Source of the DNA: Polytrichum commune
Taxonomy: Eukaryota; Streptophyta; Polytrichopsida; Polytrichales; Polytrichaceae
Assembly: GCA_950295325.1 (NCBI GenBank)
Contig: OX485809.1
Coordinates: 27,218,001 to 27,282,000 of the forward strand
DNA: 64,000 nt
Direction of reading: 5' to 3'
In this document: positions 33,365 through 44,879 of the stretch, piece by piece
How positions within the stretch are numbered: the first letter of the stretch is position 1
Layout: each line of letters starts with the position of its first letter
Program-made: the position numbers and the translations under genes
The notes under the pieces: generated by a model
What the model was told of the DNA's origin: nothing
Database searches by the model: none
Seen by the model: the letters and a program-made list of their open reading frames with translations, nothing else

Positions 33365-33397
33365 TCTCTCCCCCACTAAAGGAGATTGATGTCCTCA

Positions 33398-33825
33398 TCA
33401 ATGCCTACGCTTCATTTTATTGGAATCCTTAGCCTTAGTTTCTTCAAAGTGCTTCACCAATTCATTGGTGTTCACCATGTCTCTTGCCGCCACCCAAGCG
33501 GTTTCTTTTTCATGGTATCCTCACCATTTCACCAAGTACTCTTTTGTACATTTTTTTCATTTTCACTTGGGCTTCCTACACTTGAGGGTGCCCTCCTACC
33601 TCATGTTCCAAATGACCTCCACAAGGTCGGGAGGTGGCCTAATCACTTGCTTGTGATCGGGCCACAAGGTGTCGTCCTAAAATGACTTTCGTAATGAGAC
33701 ATGAAATGTCGGATGCACTTTGATCTCCGGCGGTAATTCCAACTTATTCATGTCCTTGAACACTTGTTCCACAATGGAAAACGAAGTTCCAATTTTGGAC
33801 ATGAACTTTTGAAGTAAGGCCTTTG
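33398..33825 (-). pseudogene. Element D chromodomain and integrase C-terminus
   Basis: Chromodomain remnant with the shared TGA after YLVKW (33398-33592), preceded on the coding strand by the frameshifted integrase C-terminal region. Confidence 0.75.
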
Positions 33826-34844
33826 GGCAAGGTGAAGTTGTCCACATTCAACAACACCTTATTGGCCCACCTCATACTCCACTTCGCGTCTTCCGGCATT
33901 GATTTGCACTCCGTAGCACCTTCGGGCTTTCTCCACCAACAACTTGGTCACCTCCAAGACTTGTTTACCATCCTTGGCCAAGTCCTCACCATCTTGGTTG
34001 AACTCTAGTGTTGAATGTGCCCCCTCGAGAGCTAGGTTAATAGGTTGGAGCGCATCCACTCCATAAGCCACCACCAAAGACCACCCCTTGGTAGCCAAGT
34101 GCGTGGCTACATTGCAATTACACTCCGCTCGACCCACATAGACCGCCCAATCTCCTTGGTCCGCCCCCACCAAGTTCCTCAAGTATTGCTTCAAGACTAC
34201 ATTCACATGCTCCGCTTTCCCATTCATTTGGGAATGCAAGGCCGTGGTAAACCTTAGTTTCATCCGACCTCCTTAGAGAATTGCATTGAAAATGCACTTG
34301 TGAACTTTGGATCTTGATCCCACACAATCACTCTTGGCAACCCGTGGTGCCTCAACCATCCTTTGAGAAAAGGCTATGCGGTCTCCAACGCGGTGGCGGT
34401 TCCCACAATTGGCACCATGTGTGCCAACTTGGCAAACCGCTCTACCATCAACAAGATGGCATCATACCCATGTGACTCCGACAAACTTGTGATCAAGTCC
34501 ATGCACATACTATGCCATGGCCCCAACGGGATAGGCAACGGTTGCAAGAAACCGCCTTGCTTTTGGTAAGAGGCTCGGTTCACTTGGCACTTCATCCAAG
34601 CCTTCACAAAGTGGGTTATATCCTTCTTTATGCACCGCCAATGGTACCCCCATGACACCATTCTATGGTGGCTTTTTCTTTCTCCTCTATGGCCGGCAAT
34701 AGGACTATTACATTCTTCCTTCAAAACCGATAGCCTCAACTTGCCTTGTGGCACATACACCCGACTTTGTTTACACTTGAACAATCCGTCCACCAACTTA
34801 ACCTCTTTGAGCACCTTGCTCTTGCGAAGCTCACCTAAAAACAT
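33826..34844 (-). pseudogene. Element D integrase, interrupted but with readable zinc-binding region
   Basis: The piece at 34374-34844 is open from GELRKSKVLKEVKLVDG through AGHRGERK, HFVKAWMKCQVNRASYQKQGG and MCMDLITSLSE (first Asp), ending at the shared TAG. The piece at 33859-34263 holds GKAEHVNVVLKQ (Glu). The second-Asp region (SSQVHF) is frameshifted around 34263-34290. The first zinc Cys is Trp. Confidence 0.82.
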
Positions 34845-34859
34845 TTGTGCTTTGGGGTA

Positions 34860-36035
34860 GTAAATTTACCCCTCCCGTATCTTGCATCACAAGTTTCCTT
34901 CGCCGGCACACATTAGCCACAAGGTTTGGATGGTTCTCTTTGCTTGGAACTTTTCCCGTCTACTTAGCGCATCCGGCACCACATTTCCACGGTCCGGTTT
35001 GTGGACCAAATCCACCTTCATAAGCGCCAAGCTATCATGCCAACGCAATGACTTGGCGCTCACTTGCGCTTGTATGTCAAAATACTTTTAGGACACATTG
35101 TCCTTGTAGACCTTTACTTTGTGCGACCCCAACTAGTGTCGCCACATCTTCAAGCAATGCACTACCGCAAAGAAGTTATTTGTCATGAGTTGGTTGTCTT
35201 CTTTGACAACCATCGAGCTTCATGCTCGCATATGCAATGGCCATCTATCTTACATCAACAATCCGCCATTGGCAACGTCATTCACCCCCGTATGCACCTC
35301 AAAAGGTTTGTCAAGCTCCGCGACCTTGAGCACGGGCGGCGAAGAGAACTTGGTCTTAAGCTCCCCAAAGACTCGTGACAAATATCATCCCACTCTTGGG
35401 ATAGCCATTTCTTTCACAAGTCGGACAACCATCGAGCTTCATGCTCTCATATGCAATGGCCATCCATCTTGCATTAACATCCGCCAATGGTAAAGTCACT
35501 CGCCCCCCATATGCACCTCAAAAGGTTTTTTCAAGCTCCGCGAACTTGAACACGGGTGGTAAAGAGGAACTTGGTCTTAAGCTCCTCAAAGACTTGGTGG
35601 CAAGGTTCATCCCATTCTTGGGATAGCCATTTCTTGCACAAGTTGGACAAGCTTCTACAACCATGGAGCTTAATACTCCTATAAGCAATGGTTATCTATC
35701 TTGGATCAACATCCGCCAATGGTAAAGTCCTTCGCCTTCATGTGCACCTCAACATGCTCATGAAAACCCGGAAACTTAACCACATCTTGTGAAGAGAAGT
35801 TACTCTTGAGCTCCCCAAAGGCTTGGTGACAAGGCTCATCCCACTCTTGGGATAGCCATTTTTTCCAACATGTTGACTAAGGTTCTAGCAACCTTAGAAA
35901 AACCATGAATGAAATGGTGGTAGTAGTTGTCTAAGCCAACAAATGACCTAAGCTTTTTTCTTGAATCAAGGGCCAATTCTCTTCTTGGATTGCCTTGACA
36001 TTCTTCATGTTCGTCCACCAAATTCCTTTGTCACC
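34860..36035 (-). pseudogene. Element D RNase H region and post-RT linker
   Basis: Tandem RNase H segments marked near 35388, 35609 and 35842. The linker LRSFVGLDNYYHHFIHGFSK is open at 35836-36021. The C-terminal half (DALSR-like tail) lies at 34880-35200. Confidence 0.75.
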
Positions 36036-36059
36036 ACATACCTCAAGAACTCAATCTCT

Positions 36060-36110
36060 CGTTGAGCAAAGTTATTTTTCACTTCTTGGCGGTAACTTTT
36101 TGGGCAACAC
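36060..36110 (-). other. Element D: RT-core deletion junction
   Basis: Coding strand: VLPKKLPPRSE, then immediately ACTTTGCTCAACG. Same join as B, C and G. Confidence 0.8.
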
Positions 36111-36177
36111 ATTGGTGAATGCATCCTTGTATCTCACCAACATCCCACCAATGTGGTTTGGAGGAGGCCCATCTTTC

Positions 36178-36567
36178 CTAACCTCCCCATTCATTCCTTG
36201 GAGTTGCTCCAATCGAACCACGACCATTATGTTTTCTATTTTTCATTTGGTCCATTAAGACCAAATTCAACTTGGGTCCTCCTACCATAGGAGTCCTTGT
36301 CAATTTGAACTTCAATTCTTTGCCATTATGACACATCATAATGCACCGCAAGCTCACCGGCTTGCACCTCACATCTATCATGTGAGTTTCAAAGTAGGCG
36401 GCCTTCACAATGACATGCATTTCATCTATTTCACATGGTGTGAAATTTTGACAAAAATCCAATGTCCCACATTGAAAGGTTACATGCATCGCGGCCTCCT
36501 TTGTCTCATGCGGTTCGTCCTTTCCAAACCGCACCTTGGTGGGCTTGCCCGCTCTATCAATCGGCAA
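36178..36567 (-). pseudogene. Element D protease-like pol segment
   Basis: A 129-codon open stretch with HVTFQCGTLDFCQNFTP, AAYFETHMIDVRCKP and TRTPMVGGPKLNLVLMDQ, collinear with the same block in B, C and G. Confidence 0.6.
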
Positions 36568-36699
36568 GCCCCAACTTCCTTGTGAGTTTTGGGCTCAAGA
36601 AGGAGTGGTAGCCTCTTTGTCAACACATGAGACGTTTCTCCCATTCATTGAGCCTCAGGGTACAAAAGATTTGGCCTTGGCTTAAGGCTTCTAGCCTTG

Positions 36700-37640
36700 G
36701 CCACAATGCCATCGTCTTACATTCGGTCCTCGGCAACTTGGCTTGGCTTGGTCCGCAAAGCCAACTTTAAACATTTTGTCCGCGGGATAAATTGGTTTGG
36801 TGCCACAAAACCAATTTCTAATAGTTTGTCCGCAAAACAAACATGTTTTGCCTTGGTAGCACAAAGCCACCTTCCCACACTCCGTCCGCGGCACAAACAT
36901 GAATTGCCTTGGTAGGACAAACCCACCTCCCAACATTCCGTCCGCGCCACAAGTATGATTTGCTTTGGAAGCATAAAGCCACCTTTCAACATTCCGTCCG
37001 CGGCTCCAACATGTTTTGCCTAAGTAAAATGGACCAAACAATTTGCACTCATTTCTTTGGGACCTACTTTGGCTAAAGCCACTTGTGGTGATGCGTCGCC
37101 AAACTTCTCTTTGGGACCATTGTCTTCAATGCTCTTGCAAACTTGATGGTCCCCACCATGTCCTCAAGAGGCCTTAGGGACTTAAACAAGTCATCCACCA
37201 CCTGCTTTTAAAACCCCACCTAAAAGGATGCATTTCTTAGAAAGCTCGTCCATTTTAGGTGTATCCTTCATTTGTGCGTTTGAATAGCGCACATAGGCCT
37301 TAAGAGGCCCCGGGTGCCTCATTAGCACCAAATTCATTCCAACATCAATACCTTCCAAGCATTTCGAATTGGAATTTCAGTCCAACATTAATGCCCTCCA
37401 AGGTTTTGGGTGCATTCGGTATTCTAGGCCCCAAATGTTTTTTTGAGGTGTGCGGGAGCCCTTTCAAAGGACTCCACCATTTTCCTTACTAAATCCACCA
37501 TCATGCCCACCATTGTCATTAGAACTAATGGTATGGCCAAATTCCATTTACACATGATCTTTGTTCCAATTTGAGCCTTACAACCTTTTGGAAAACCCGG
37601 GCTCACCATAATAACCCTCAGGTTTGATAGCCATGTCTCC
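36700..37640 (-). pseudogene. Element D gag-region remnant with 57-bp minisatellite
   Basis: Tandem units with CATTCCGTCCGCGGCAC variants (36700-37025), then a decayed 5' gag region up to the ATG at about 37635. All frames are closed. Confidence 0.55.
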
Positions 37641-37672
37641 CTCAAAGTGCTAGCTCAAAATATTGGAACCCT

Positions 37673-37684
37673 GCTCTGATACCA
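37673..37684 (-). other. Primer-binding site of element D (tRNA-iMet type)
   Basis: TGGTATCAGAGC on the coding strand, two bases inside the 5' LTR. Confidence 0.95.
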
Positions 37685-37686
37685 AG

Positions 37687-38659
37687 TGTCGCAACCCTTG
37701 CTAGGTCCCTTAATAATCTTGCCAATTTTCCTTTCTAGCAAAGGTTACGAGCGCTAACCATTCGCATACCGCCATGCTAATGGTTAGCTCCTCTTACCCC
37801 GGACCACATAGTTCATAGAAGGGGAACCAACCCTCCTACTTTGCTTTCGGGACTCACCCCTTAATCGGTAACCCATTTCTTTGATGTGGACTTCCATCCA
37901 TGGAAGTCCAATCCTATGTTGATCATCGTGTTGCCGGAGCAACACTACAACAACCCGAACCATACTAGGCAACTATGGCCTCACAATGGGCCAATGCCCA
38001 TGGAGGCCGTGCCGTTCGGCCTCGGGTGGGTGAGGCCACACCACCTCACCCATATAAGCCTCTAGGACTCTATGCGGGGCCCCTACCCCACCGTCAACCA
38101 ACCTCTTGTCTCTCTACCAAGAGTTGGGGCCAAGTGGACATTTTCCCTTAGCCGCTGGGCCTAGAAGCCCCCACAGCTTCAGACCATCATAACTTCCTTG
38201 TATGATGTCTGATCATAACAACCAACCACTCCATCCTCATCTACGCTTCACGTAGATGCCGATGGACTCCTCACTTGCCCCATTCGGGCAAGTGGTGAGG
38301 CAGTTATGCCTGTTTGAACCTTGGCAGTCCCGGGAATCACTCCCAGGCACTGCTGAACCAGGGCGCTGTCCCGGGACAGCGCCCCACTCAAATGGCCATA
38401 ACTCCTAGCTCACACCTCCGATTGAGGTGTTCTTGAGCATACTAGAATCACCACGCCATGAGCTACGCATATCTCATGGCCTTACCCTTGTGCCTCCTAG
38501 TCTCCGTGGGTGAGAGGCGTTCCCAACGCCCGGGGCCCTCACCCACACTAGGATCACTTGGGCCCTCTCACCAATGGCGCCACAAGTCCCGGGTGTCACT
38601 CCGGGGTCCCCCTTGTGCCCATGGTGTTTCGGGCACTCCTCATGGAGAGGTGCGCGACA
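37687..38659 (-). repeat. Element D 5' LTR (973 bp)
   Basis: Same termini and length as 31611-32583, about 99% identical by eye. Followed by the TSD AGAAG. Confidence 0.96.
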
Positions 38660-38897
38660 AGAAGTAGCTAGTGGGAATAGGGCTAGTTAAGATTAGAAGA
38701 GGCACGCTTTAGGAGCACGTGCCTAATTAAATAGGCTCGGATATGAAAGGATATGTACGCATGAATTACATATTAGACTATTTAGATTTGAACTCTACGG
38801 AGTAAAGACATTTGAATTCGGCTATTAATAGATACAGAGCTAAAATTAGCCGAACTAACATTTACAAAAATCCTAGAAAAATATGGATTTGTAAGAC

Positions 38898-38906
38898 TAT
38901 ATAAAG
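38898..38906 (+). promoter_or_regulatory. TATA box candidate in element E
   Basis: TATATAAAG followed about 30 bp downstream by a pyrimidine-rich CACTTCATTCGCTC. A plausible LTR promoter if E is oriented plus. Confidence 0.45.
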
Positions 38907-38997
38907 AGGCCAACTAGAGGCCCCTAATACACTTCATTCGCTCAAGCAAATTTTACATGAGTGTCCGAGCTCCCGAGTCTTGAAGTCTTGAGTTCGT

Positions 38998-39175
38998 CAT
39001 TAGATAGAAAACGGCACCCGCGGTGCAATAAGTTTGAGTCTAGGGATCGCCATTAGATAGAAAACGGCACCCGCGGTGCAATAAGTTTGAGTCTAGGGAC
39101 CGCATTTAGATAGGCAACAGCACCCGCGGTGCATTAAGTTTGTGTCTAGGGACCGTATTCGGCAACCACGGTGCG
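38998..39175. repeat. 53-bp tandem repeat in element E
   Basis: About 3.5 copies of a unit containing TTAGATAGAAAACGGCACCC, GCGGTGCAATAAG and TTTGAGTCTAGGGA. The last copies are degenerate. Confidence 0.9.
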
Positions 39176-39179
39176 ATAA

Positions 39180-40640
39180 AATAAGATGCGGCAATCAAAG
39201 GGCAACATACTCACATAGGCTTAGGCCATTACCGAATTGTAAGACAAGCAAAGTTTTGGAAAAGAGATGACCCGAGGACTTGCATGCGGCTCATTGGCCA
39301 AGCACCATATAGAGGAACTCCGATAAATACTTTGTGAAATTCATATAAGAAGTAAATTGCGTGCGACAAACTTGAGGTTATTTCATGGCAACTTGGATTA
39401 CGCATGCAATACGGTAAAATTACCCACACTTGGCAAGAGATTGAGGCAAGAGGATCTATTAAGCTAAGTAAACCAAATCACCTAGGTAGTGCTCATTGAT
39501 GGAAAAGGTAATGATGCCTCAAGCTGAAGCTTGACACCTTAGCATAAGTCCACATCATTACCTTTCACGTCATTGGATTTGAGGCACCGAGATTAGTTCA
39601 CTTGAGAGGACTTGATAAGACTAATCAAATCATAGAGCAAGCAAAGGATTGGAACCAAAGGTGGCCGAGAGGTGGCCTCGTCACCAAAATTCCCTATCTT
39701 AGCACTGAGGGATTTTGGCGGCCTAAGAGAATATTCTGGGAATTTGGCCGACCTTAGCCAAATTCTTGGAATCTTCTAAGGAGTGGCAATTATGTGCTAA
39801 GTCTTAGAGATTTGGCTCGAGAGCATACACCTATGATTATTGGAATGTAAAGGGATTTTAATTAGGTCTAAGTATATTCCACGAGCTAGGTTGTCTTAGC
39901 GAGGGAGTATGCTACCTTATGAAAGTATTTAGGCAACGGGTTTGAAAACTTGAACGGAATAAAGGATATTGCATTGGAATTTAAAAGGAATGAATAAGGA
40001 TTCTATATAGGATTATAAATCGGTGTGATATAAATTCAAAACATGAAGGATATTGTAGGTAGGTGATTTCAAATTACGAGAGTTATAAACTTGGAATATG
40101 TTTTAGATGGATTCCACCATGAAAGATATTGTATGAGGATGTTTCTCTCGGGGAAACACTTAACCTTGACATTACACGTTTGAGAAACATTAACTTAAGA
40201 TCTAAGGTACCTATCCATTTAAGAGATTATTTAAAAGGAACTACATACTGAGAGATATTGTAGAAGTGTTCTCGTTAAGGGCACTTTCGGGGAACATAAG
40301 CTTGACAACTTGGACACTTTATCCCTAGGGATTTATAAAAGGGTCTTGAACACAATATTCTTGAATAAGAAAAGTATTGTGTTACTAAATCTATGTCAAG
40401 GTTTAGGAACACCAAACCTTGACATTAGATTCAGGGAAACATAAACTGGTAATCTTAGACCAACTACTCTTAGAGAGTTTATAAGGATATTGGAACTGCA
40501 TGTTACGGAATTGAGATACAGAAGAATGCAAACACCTTCACGAGACTAAGAGAAGAGAAGATCTAATTTTGGTGGGAGTAACTTCCATGTAAACCGGTTC
40601 AACAGCGGGTTACACCGTCTGAGGCTGGATGGTTGAAGGT
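39180..40640. other. Gene-less right part of element E
   Basis: AT-rich sequence without a convincing open frame. It is treated as LTR sequence because the element end (CCAACA) and TSD lie at 40652/40653. Confidence 0.6.
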
Positions 40641-40652
40641 AGCCCTCCAACA

Positions 40653-41602
40653 TGTATGCTTGAGTTAGCACTTAGATTCCGAGAGGCTAGGCACTCAAGG
40701 GTCTTGGACCACATTTTGACTTTGTTGTGTATGCTTGAGTTAGCACTTAGATTCCGAGAGGCTAGGCCTTTCAAGGGTAATGGACCAGATTTCGCATTGA
40801 TTTGAATGCTTGAGTTAGCACTTAGATTCCGAGAGGCTAGGCCTTTCAAGGGTAATGGACCAGATTTCGCATTGATTTGAATGTTTGAGTTAGCACTTAG
40901 ATTCCGAGAGGCTAGGCCTTTCAAGGGTAATGGACCAGATTTTGACTTTGTTGTGTATGCTTGCCTTTGTTGTGTATGCTTGAGCTAGCACTTAGATTCC
41001 GAGAGGCTAGGCACTCAAGGGTCTTGGACCACATTTCGCATTGATTTGAATGTTTGAGTTACCACTTGGATTCCGAGAGGCTAGGCACTCAAGGGTCTTG
41101 GACCACATTTTGACTTTGTTGTGTATGCTTGAGTTAGCACTTAGATTCCGAGAGGCTAGGCCTTTCAAGGGTAATGGACCAGATTTCGCATTGATTTGAA
41201 TGTCTGAGTTAGCACTTAGAATCCGAGAGGCTAGGCACTCAAGGGTCTTGGACCAGATTTCAAATTGATTTGAATGTTTGAGTTAGCACTTAGATTCCGA
41301 GACGCTAGGCACTCAAGGGTCTTGGACCAGATTTCAAATTGATTTGAATGTTTGAGTTAGCACTTAGATTCCGAGAGGCTAGGCCTTTCAAGGGTAATGG
41401 ACCAGATTTCGACTTTGTTGTGTATGCTTGAGTTAGCACTTAGATTCGGAGAGGCTAGGAATTCAAGGGTCTTGGACCAGATTTCGCATTGATTTGAATG
41501 TTTGAGTTAGCACTTAGATTCGGAGAGGCTAGGCCTTTCAAGGGTAATGGACCAGATTTCGCATTGATTTGAATGTTTGAGTTAGCACTTAGATTCCGAA
41601 GT
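40653..41602. repeat. Satellite array block 4
   Basis: About 12.5 units between E and G, including a partial duplication at about 40960 (TTTGTTGTGTATGCTTG twice). Ends at the TSD GAAGT of element G. Confidence 0.96.
41598..41602. other. Left TSD of element G (GAAGT)
   Basis: GAAGT here and at 48917-48921. Joined flanks give GATTCCGAAGTGCTAGGCAC, a normal satellite variant. Confidence 0.95.
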
Positions 41603-42598
41603 TGTCGCAACCCTTGCTAGCCCCCCCTTGACCATCTTGCCAATTTTCAATTCTAGCAAAGGTTACGAGTCGCTAACCCTTCGCATACCGCCATGCTAAT
41701 GGTTAGCTCCTCTAACCCCGGACCATTAGTTCATAGGAGGGGAACCAACCCTCCTACTTTGATTTCGGGACTCACCCCTTTAATCGGTAACCAACCCCTT
41801 TTATGGGTAACCAATCCTAAGATGTGGACTTCCATCCATGGAAGTCCAATCTTATGTTGATCATCGCGTTGCCGGAGCAATACTACAACAACCCGAACCA
41901 TACTAGGCAACTATGGCCTCACAATGGGCCAAAGCCCATGGAGGCCGTGCCGTTCGGCCTCGGGTGGGTGAGGCCACACCACCTCACCCATATAAGCCTC
42001 TAGGACTCTACGCGGGGCCCCTACCCCACCGTCAACCAACCTCTTGTCTCTCCACCAAGAGTTGGGGCCAAGTGGACACTTTCCCTTAGCCGCTGGGCCT
42101 AGAAGCCCCCATCAGCTTCAGACCATCATAACTTCCTTGTATGATGTCTGATTCCAACAACCAACCACTCCATCCTCATCTACGCTTCACGTAGATGCCG
42201 ATGGACTCCTCACTTGCCCCATTCGGGCAAGTATTGAGGAAGTTATGCCTGTTTGAACCTTGGCAGTCCCGGGAATCACTCCCAGGCACTGCTGTACCAG
42301 GGCGCTGTCCCGGGACAGCGCCCCACTCAAATGGCCATAACTCCTAGCTCACACCTCCGATCGAGGTGATCTTGAGCATTCTAGAATCATCACGCCATGA
42401 GCTACGCATAGCTCATGGCCTTACCCTTGTGCCTCCTAGTCTCTGTGGGTGGGAGGCGTTCCCCACGCCCGGGGCCCTCACCCACACTAGGATCACTTGG
42501 GCCCTCTCACCAACAGCGCCACAAGTCCCGGGTGTCACTCCGGGGTCCCCCTTGTGCCCATGGTGCTTCGGGCACTCCTCATGGAGAGGTGCACGACA
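41603..42598 (-). repeat. Element G 3' LTR (996 bp)
   Basis: TGTCGCAACCC...GTGCACGACA. The terminal inverted repeat is reduced to five bases by GCACGACA instead of GCGCGACA. Confidence 0.96.
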
Positions 42599-42613
42599 CT
42601 CACCCCCACCAAA
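42599..42613 (-). other. Element G polypurine tract
   Basis: CTCACCCCCACCAAA next to the LTR. Confidence 0.85.
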
Positions 42614-43380
42614 CGGAGTCGATGCCCTCATCGACTATACTCGTAGTCGGCACACCAATTCTCAAGTTGCCATCCTCTATGGTGCGGCATTGTGTTTACC
42701 TTAGGGCGCGACCCCCACAATGCATCTTCAAATTTGGCATAGTCCCAAAGGTGTCGTTCCTAGGTGGTCCGTTAGCGACCTTGGATCTCTCATCCAAGGA
42801 CCTAACCTATACTAGACCCACCTACTTTGGGACTCACTTGGGTTGCCCCTACTTTGGGGCCTCCCCCGTTAGGCTCCACTAGCCTAACGTGACACATCTA
42901 GGCGAGACCTCAACGCTTCCACTAAGTTGTCTCGGTTGCAACTCCGAGATGGCTTTCCATTGTTAAGCCACGCCTCGATCGCACGGGGGTGATGCCAAGT
43001 CCCGCCCGACTCGGTTCCCACTTTGCTCTTTCGAGACATGGGTTCATGACTCCCATGCGCCAACTCTCGTTAGCTCGCGGGTAGCACTTTTATGAGCACG
43101 CGCCATCACCTTGTCCCCGCCCGGACAAGCCCACAACTAAGAAGTTTCTTGGTTTTATCCAAGGCCCCTCCAAGCCATGGCCCCCAATTACTCGGCTTAC
43201 CCAACCTAGTTTGGCATGTCTATTCCCCCTCTTCCACTAACCAAGCACAAGTACAATACTAGGACCTCATCTCATACTTTTCTCTTTCCACCACTAAAGT
43301 TTGGACTTTATTGCCTCAAGCCAAAGAACAAGTACATGTTGTGGAGCAATTAGCCTCGAACCTAAGTGTGCTACTAGCGT
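42614..43380 (-). other. Element G 3' non-coding region
   Basis: Family-conserved non-coding segment. The internal polypurine run CTCTCCCCCACT is at 43381-43392. No gene seen. Confidence 0.75.
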
Positions 43381-43412
43381 CTCTCCCCCACTAGAGGAGA
43401 TTGATGTCCTCA

Positions 43413-43840
43413 TCAATGCCTACGCTTCATTTTATTGGAATCCTTAGCCTTAGTGTCTTCAAAGTGCTTCACCAATTCATTGGTGTTTACCATGTCTCTT
43501 GCCGCCACCCAAGCGGTTTCTTTTTCATGGTATCCTCACCATTTCACCAAGTACTCCTTTGTACATTTTCTTTCATTTTCACTTGGGCTTCCTACACTTG
43601 AGGATGCCCTCCTACCTCATGTTCCAAATGACCTCCACAAGGTTGGGACGTGGCCTAATCACTTGCTTGTGATCGGGCCACAAGGTGTCGTCCTAAAATG
43701 ACTTTCGTAATGAGACATGAAATGTCGGATGTACTTTGATCTCCGGCGGTAATTCCAACTTATACATGTCCTTGAACACTTGTTCCACAATGAAAAACGA
43801 AGCTCCAATTTTGGACATGAACTTTTGGAGTGAGGCCTTC
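43413..43840 (-). pseudogene. Element G chromodomain and integrase C-terminus
   Basis: YLVKW-TGA chromodomain remnant (43413-43605) and the IN C-terminal region, here partly fused by frame to the open piece that starts at 44360. Confidence 0.75.
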
Positions 43841-44860
43841 CGGCTAAGTGAAGTTGTTCACCTTCAACAACCCTTTTGGCCCACACTTCGCGTCTTCCGG
43901 CATTGACTAGCACTTCGTAGCACCTTCGGGCTTTGTCCACCAACAACTTGGTCATCTCCAAGACTTGTTTACCATCCTTGGCCAAGTCCTCACCATCTTG
44001 GTTAAACTCTAGTGTTGAATGTGCCCCCTCGAGAGCTAGGTTAATAGGTTGGAGCGCATCCACTCCATAAGCCACCACAAAAGACCACCCCTTGGTAGCC
44101 AAGTGCGTGGCTACATTGCAATTACACTCTGCTCGACCCACATAGTCCTCCCAATCTCCTTGGTCCGCCCCCACCAAGTTCCTCAAGTATTGCTTAAAGA
44201 CTCCATTCACATGCTCCGCTTTCCCATTCATTTGGGAATGCAAGGCCGTGCTAAACCTTAGTTTCATTCCGACCTCCTTAGAGAAATGCATTGAAAATGC
44301 ACTTGTGAACTTTGGATCTTGATCCCACACAATCACTCTTGGCAACCCGTGGTGCCTCAACCATCTTTTGAGAAAAGGCTATGCGGTCTCCAACGCGGTG
44401 GCGGTTCCCACAATCGGCACCATGTGTGCCCACTTGGCAAACCGCTCTACCATCCACAAGATGGCATCATACCCATGTGACTCCGGCAAACTTGCGATCA
44501 AGTCCATGCACATACTATGCCATGGCGCCGACGGGATAGGCAACGGTTGCAAGAAACCGCCTTGCTTTTGGTAAGAGGCTCGATTCCCTTGGCACTTTAT
44601 TCACGCCTTCACAAAGTGGGTTATATCCTCCTTTATGCACCCCCAATGGTACCTCTTTGACACCATTCTATGGCGGCTTTTTCTTTCTCCTCTATGGCCG
44701 ACAATAGGACTATCATATTCCTCCTTCAAAACCGATAGCCTCAACTTGCCTTGTGGCACATACACCCAACTTTGCTTACACTTGAACAATCCGTCCACCA
44801 ACTTAACCTCTTTGAGCACCTTGCTCTTGCGAAGCTCACCTAAAAGCTTTTGTGCTTTGG
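43841..44860 (-). pseudogene. Element G integrase, interrupted
   Basis: The longest integrase frame of the family, open 43659-44360: VIVWDQDPKFTSAF, GKAEHVNGVFKQ (Glu kept), and beyond. A small deletion near 43885 (REVWAKRV) shifts the frame relative to the other copies. Upstream are the shared TAG (about 44379), MCMDLI on the far side, and the TGA at the zinc-finger Cys position (about 44600). Confidence 0.82.
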
Positions 44861-44879
44861 GGTAGTTAATTTACCCCTC

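Larger units (their letters stand above)
31611..38659 (-). mobile_element. Element D: full-length RT-less chromovirus nested in E
   Basis: A 7,049-bp element with 973-bp LTRs differing at about nine positions by eye (for example CATGCCAATGG/CATGCTAATGG, GTGCACATT/GTGGACATT, GGAGGCATTCC/GAGAGGCGTTCC). It is older than B, C and G. Primer site, PPT and TSD AGAAG are intact. It has the same RT-core junction, the same TAG before the integrase core and the same chromodomain TGA. At the zinc-finger position where A, B, C and G have TGA it has Trp (KAWMKCQ). Confidence 0.96.
31250..40652. mobile_element. Element E: 2.35-kb probable solo LTR, host of element D
   Basis: Sequence 31250-31610 plus 38665-40652 (2,349 bp) has ends TGGTAAGC...CCTCCAACA and a 5-bp TSD. 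The left 360 bp is GC- and purine-rich, the rest AT-rich. A strong TATATAAAG lies at 38898-38906 on the plus strand. Read on the minus strand it starts TGTTGGAGGG, a common LTR start, so orientation is open. No pol-like frame is present. It is a solo LTR by inference from TG..CA plus TSD and the absence of an internal region. Confidence 0.7.
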
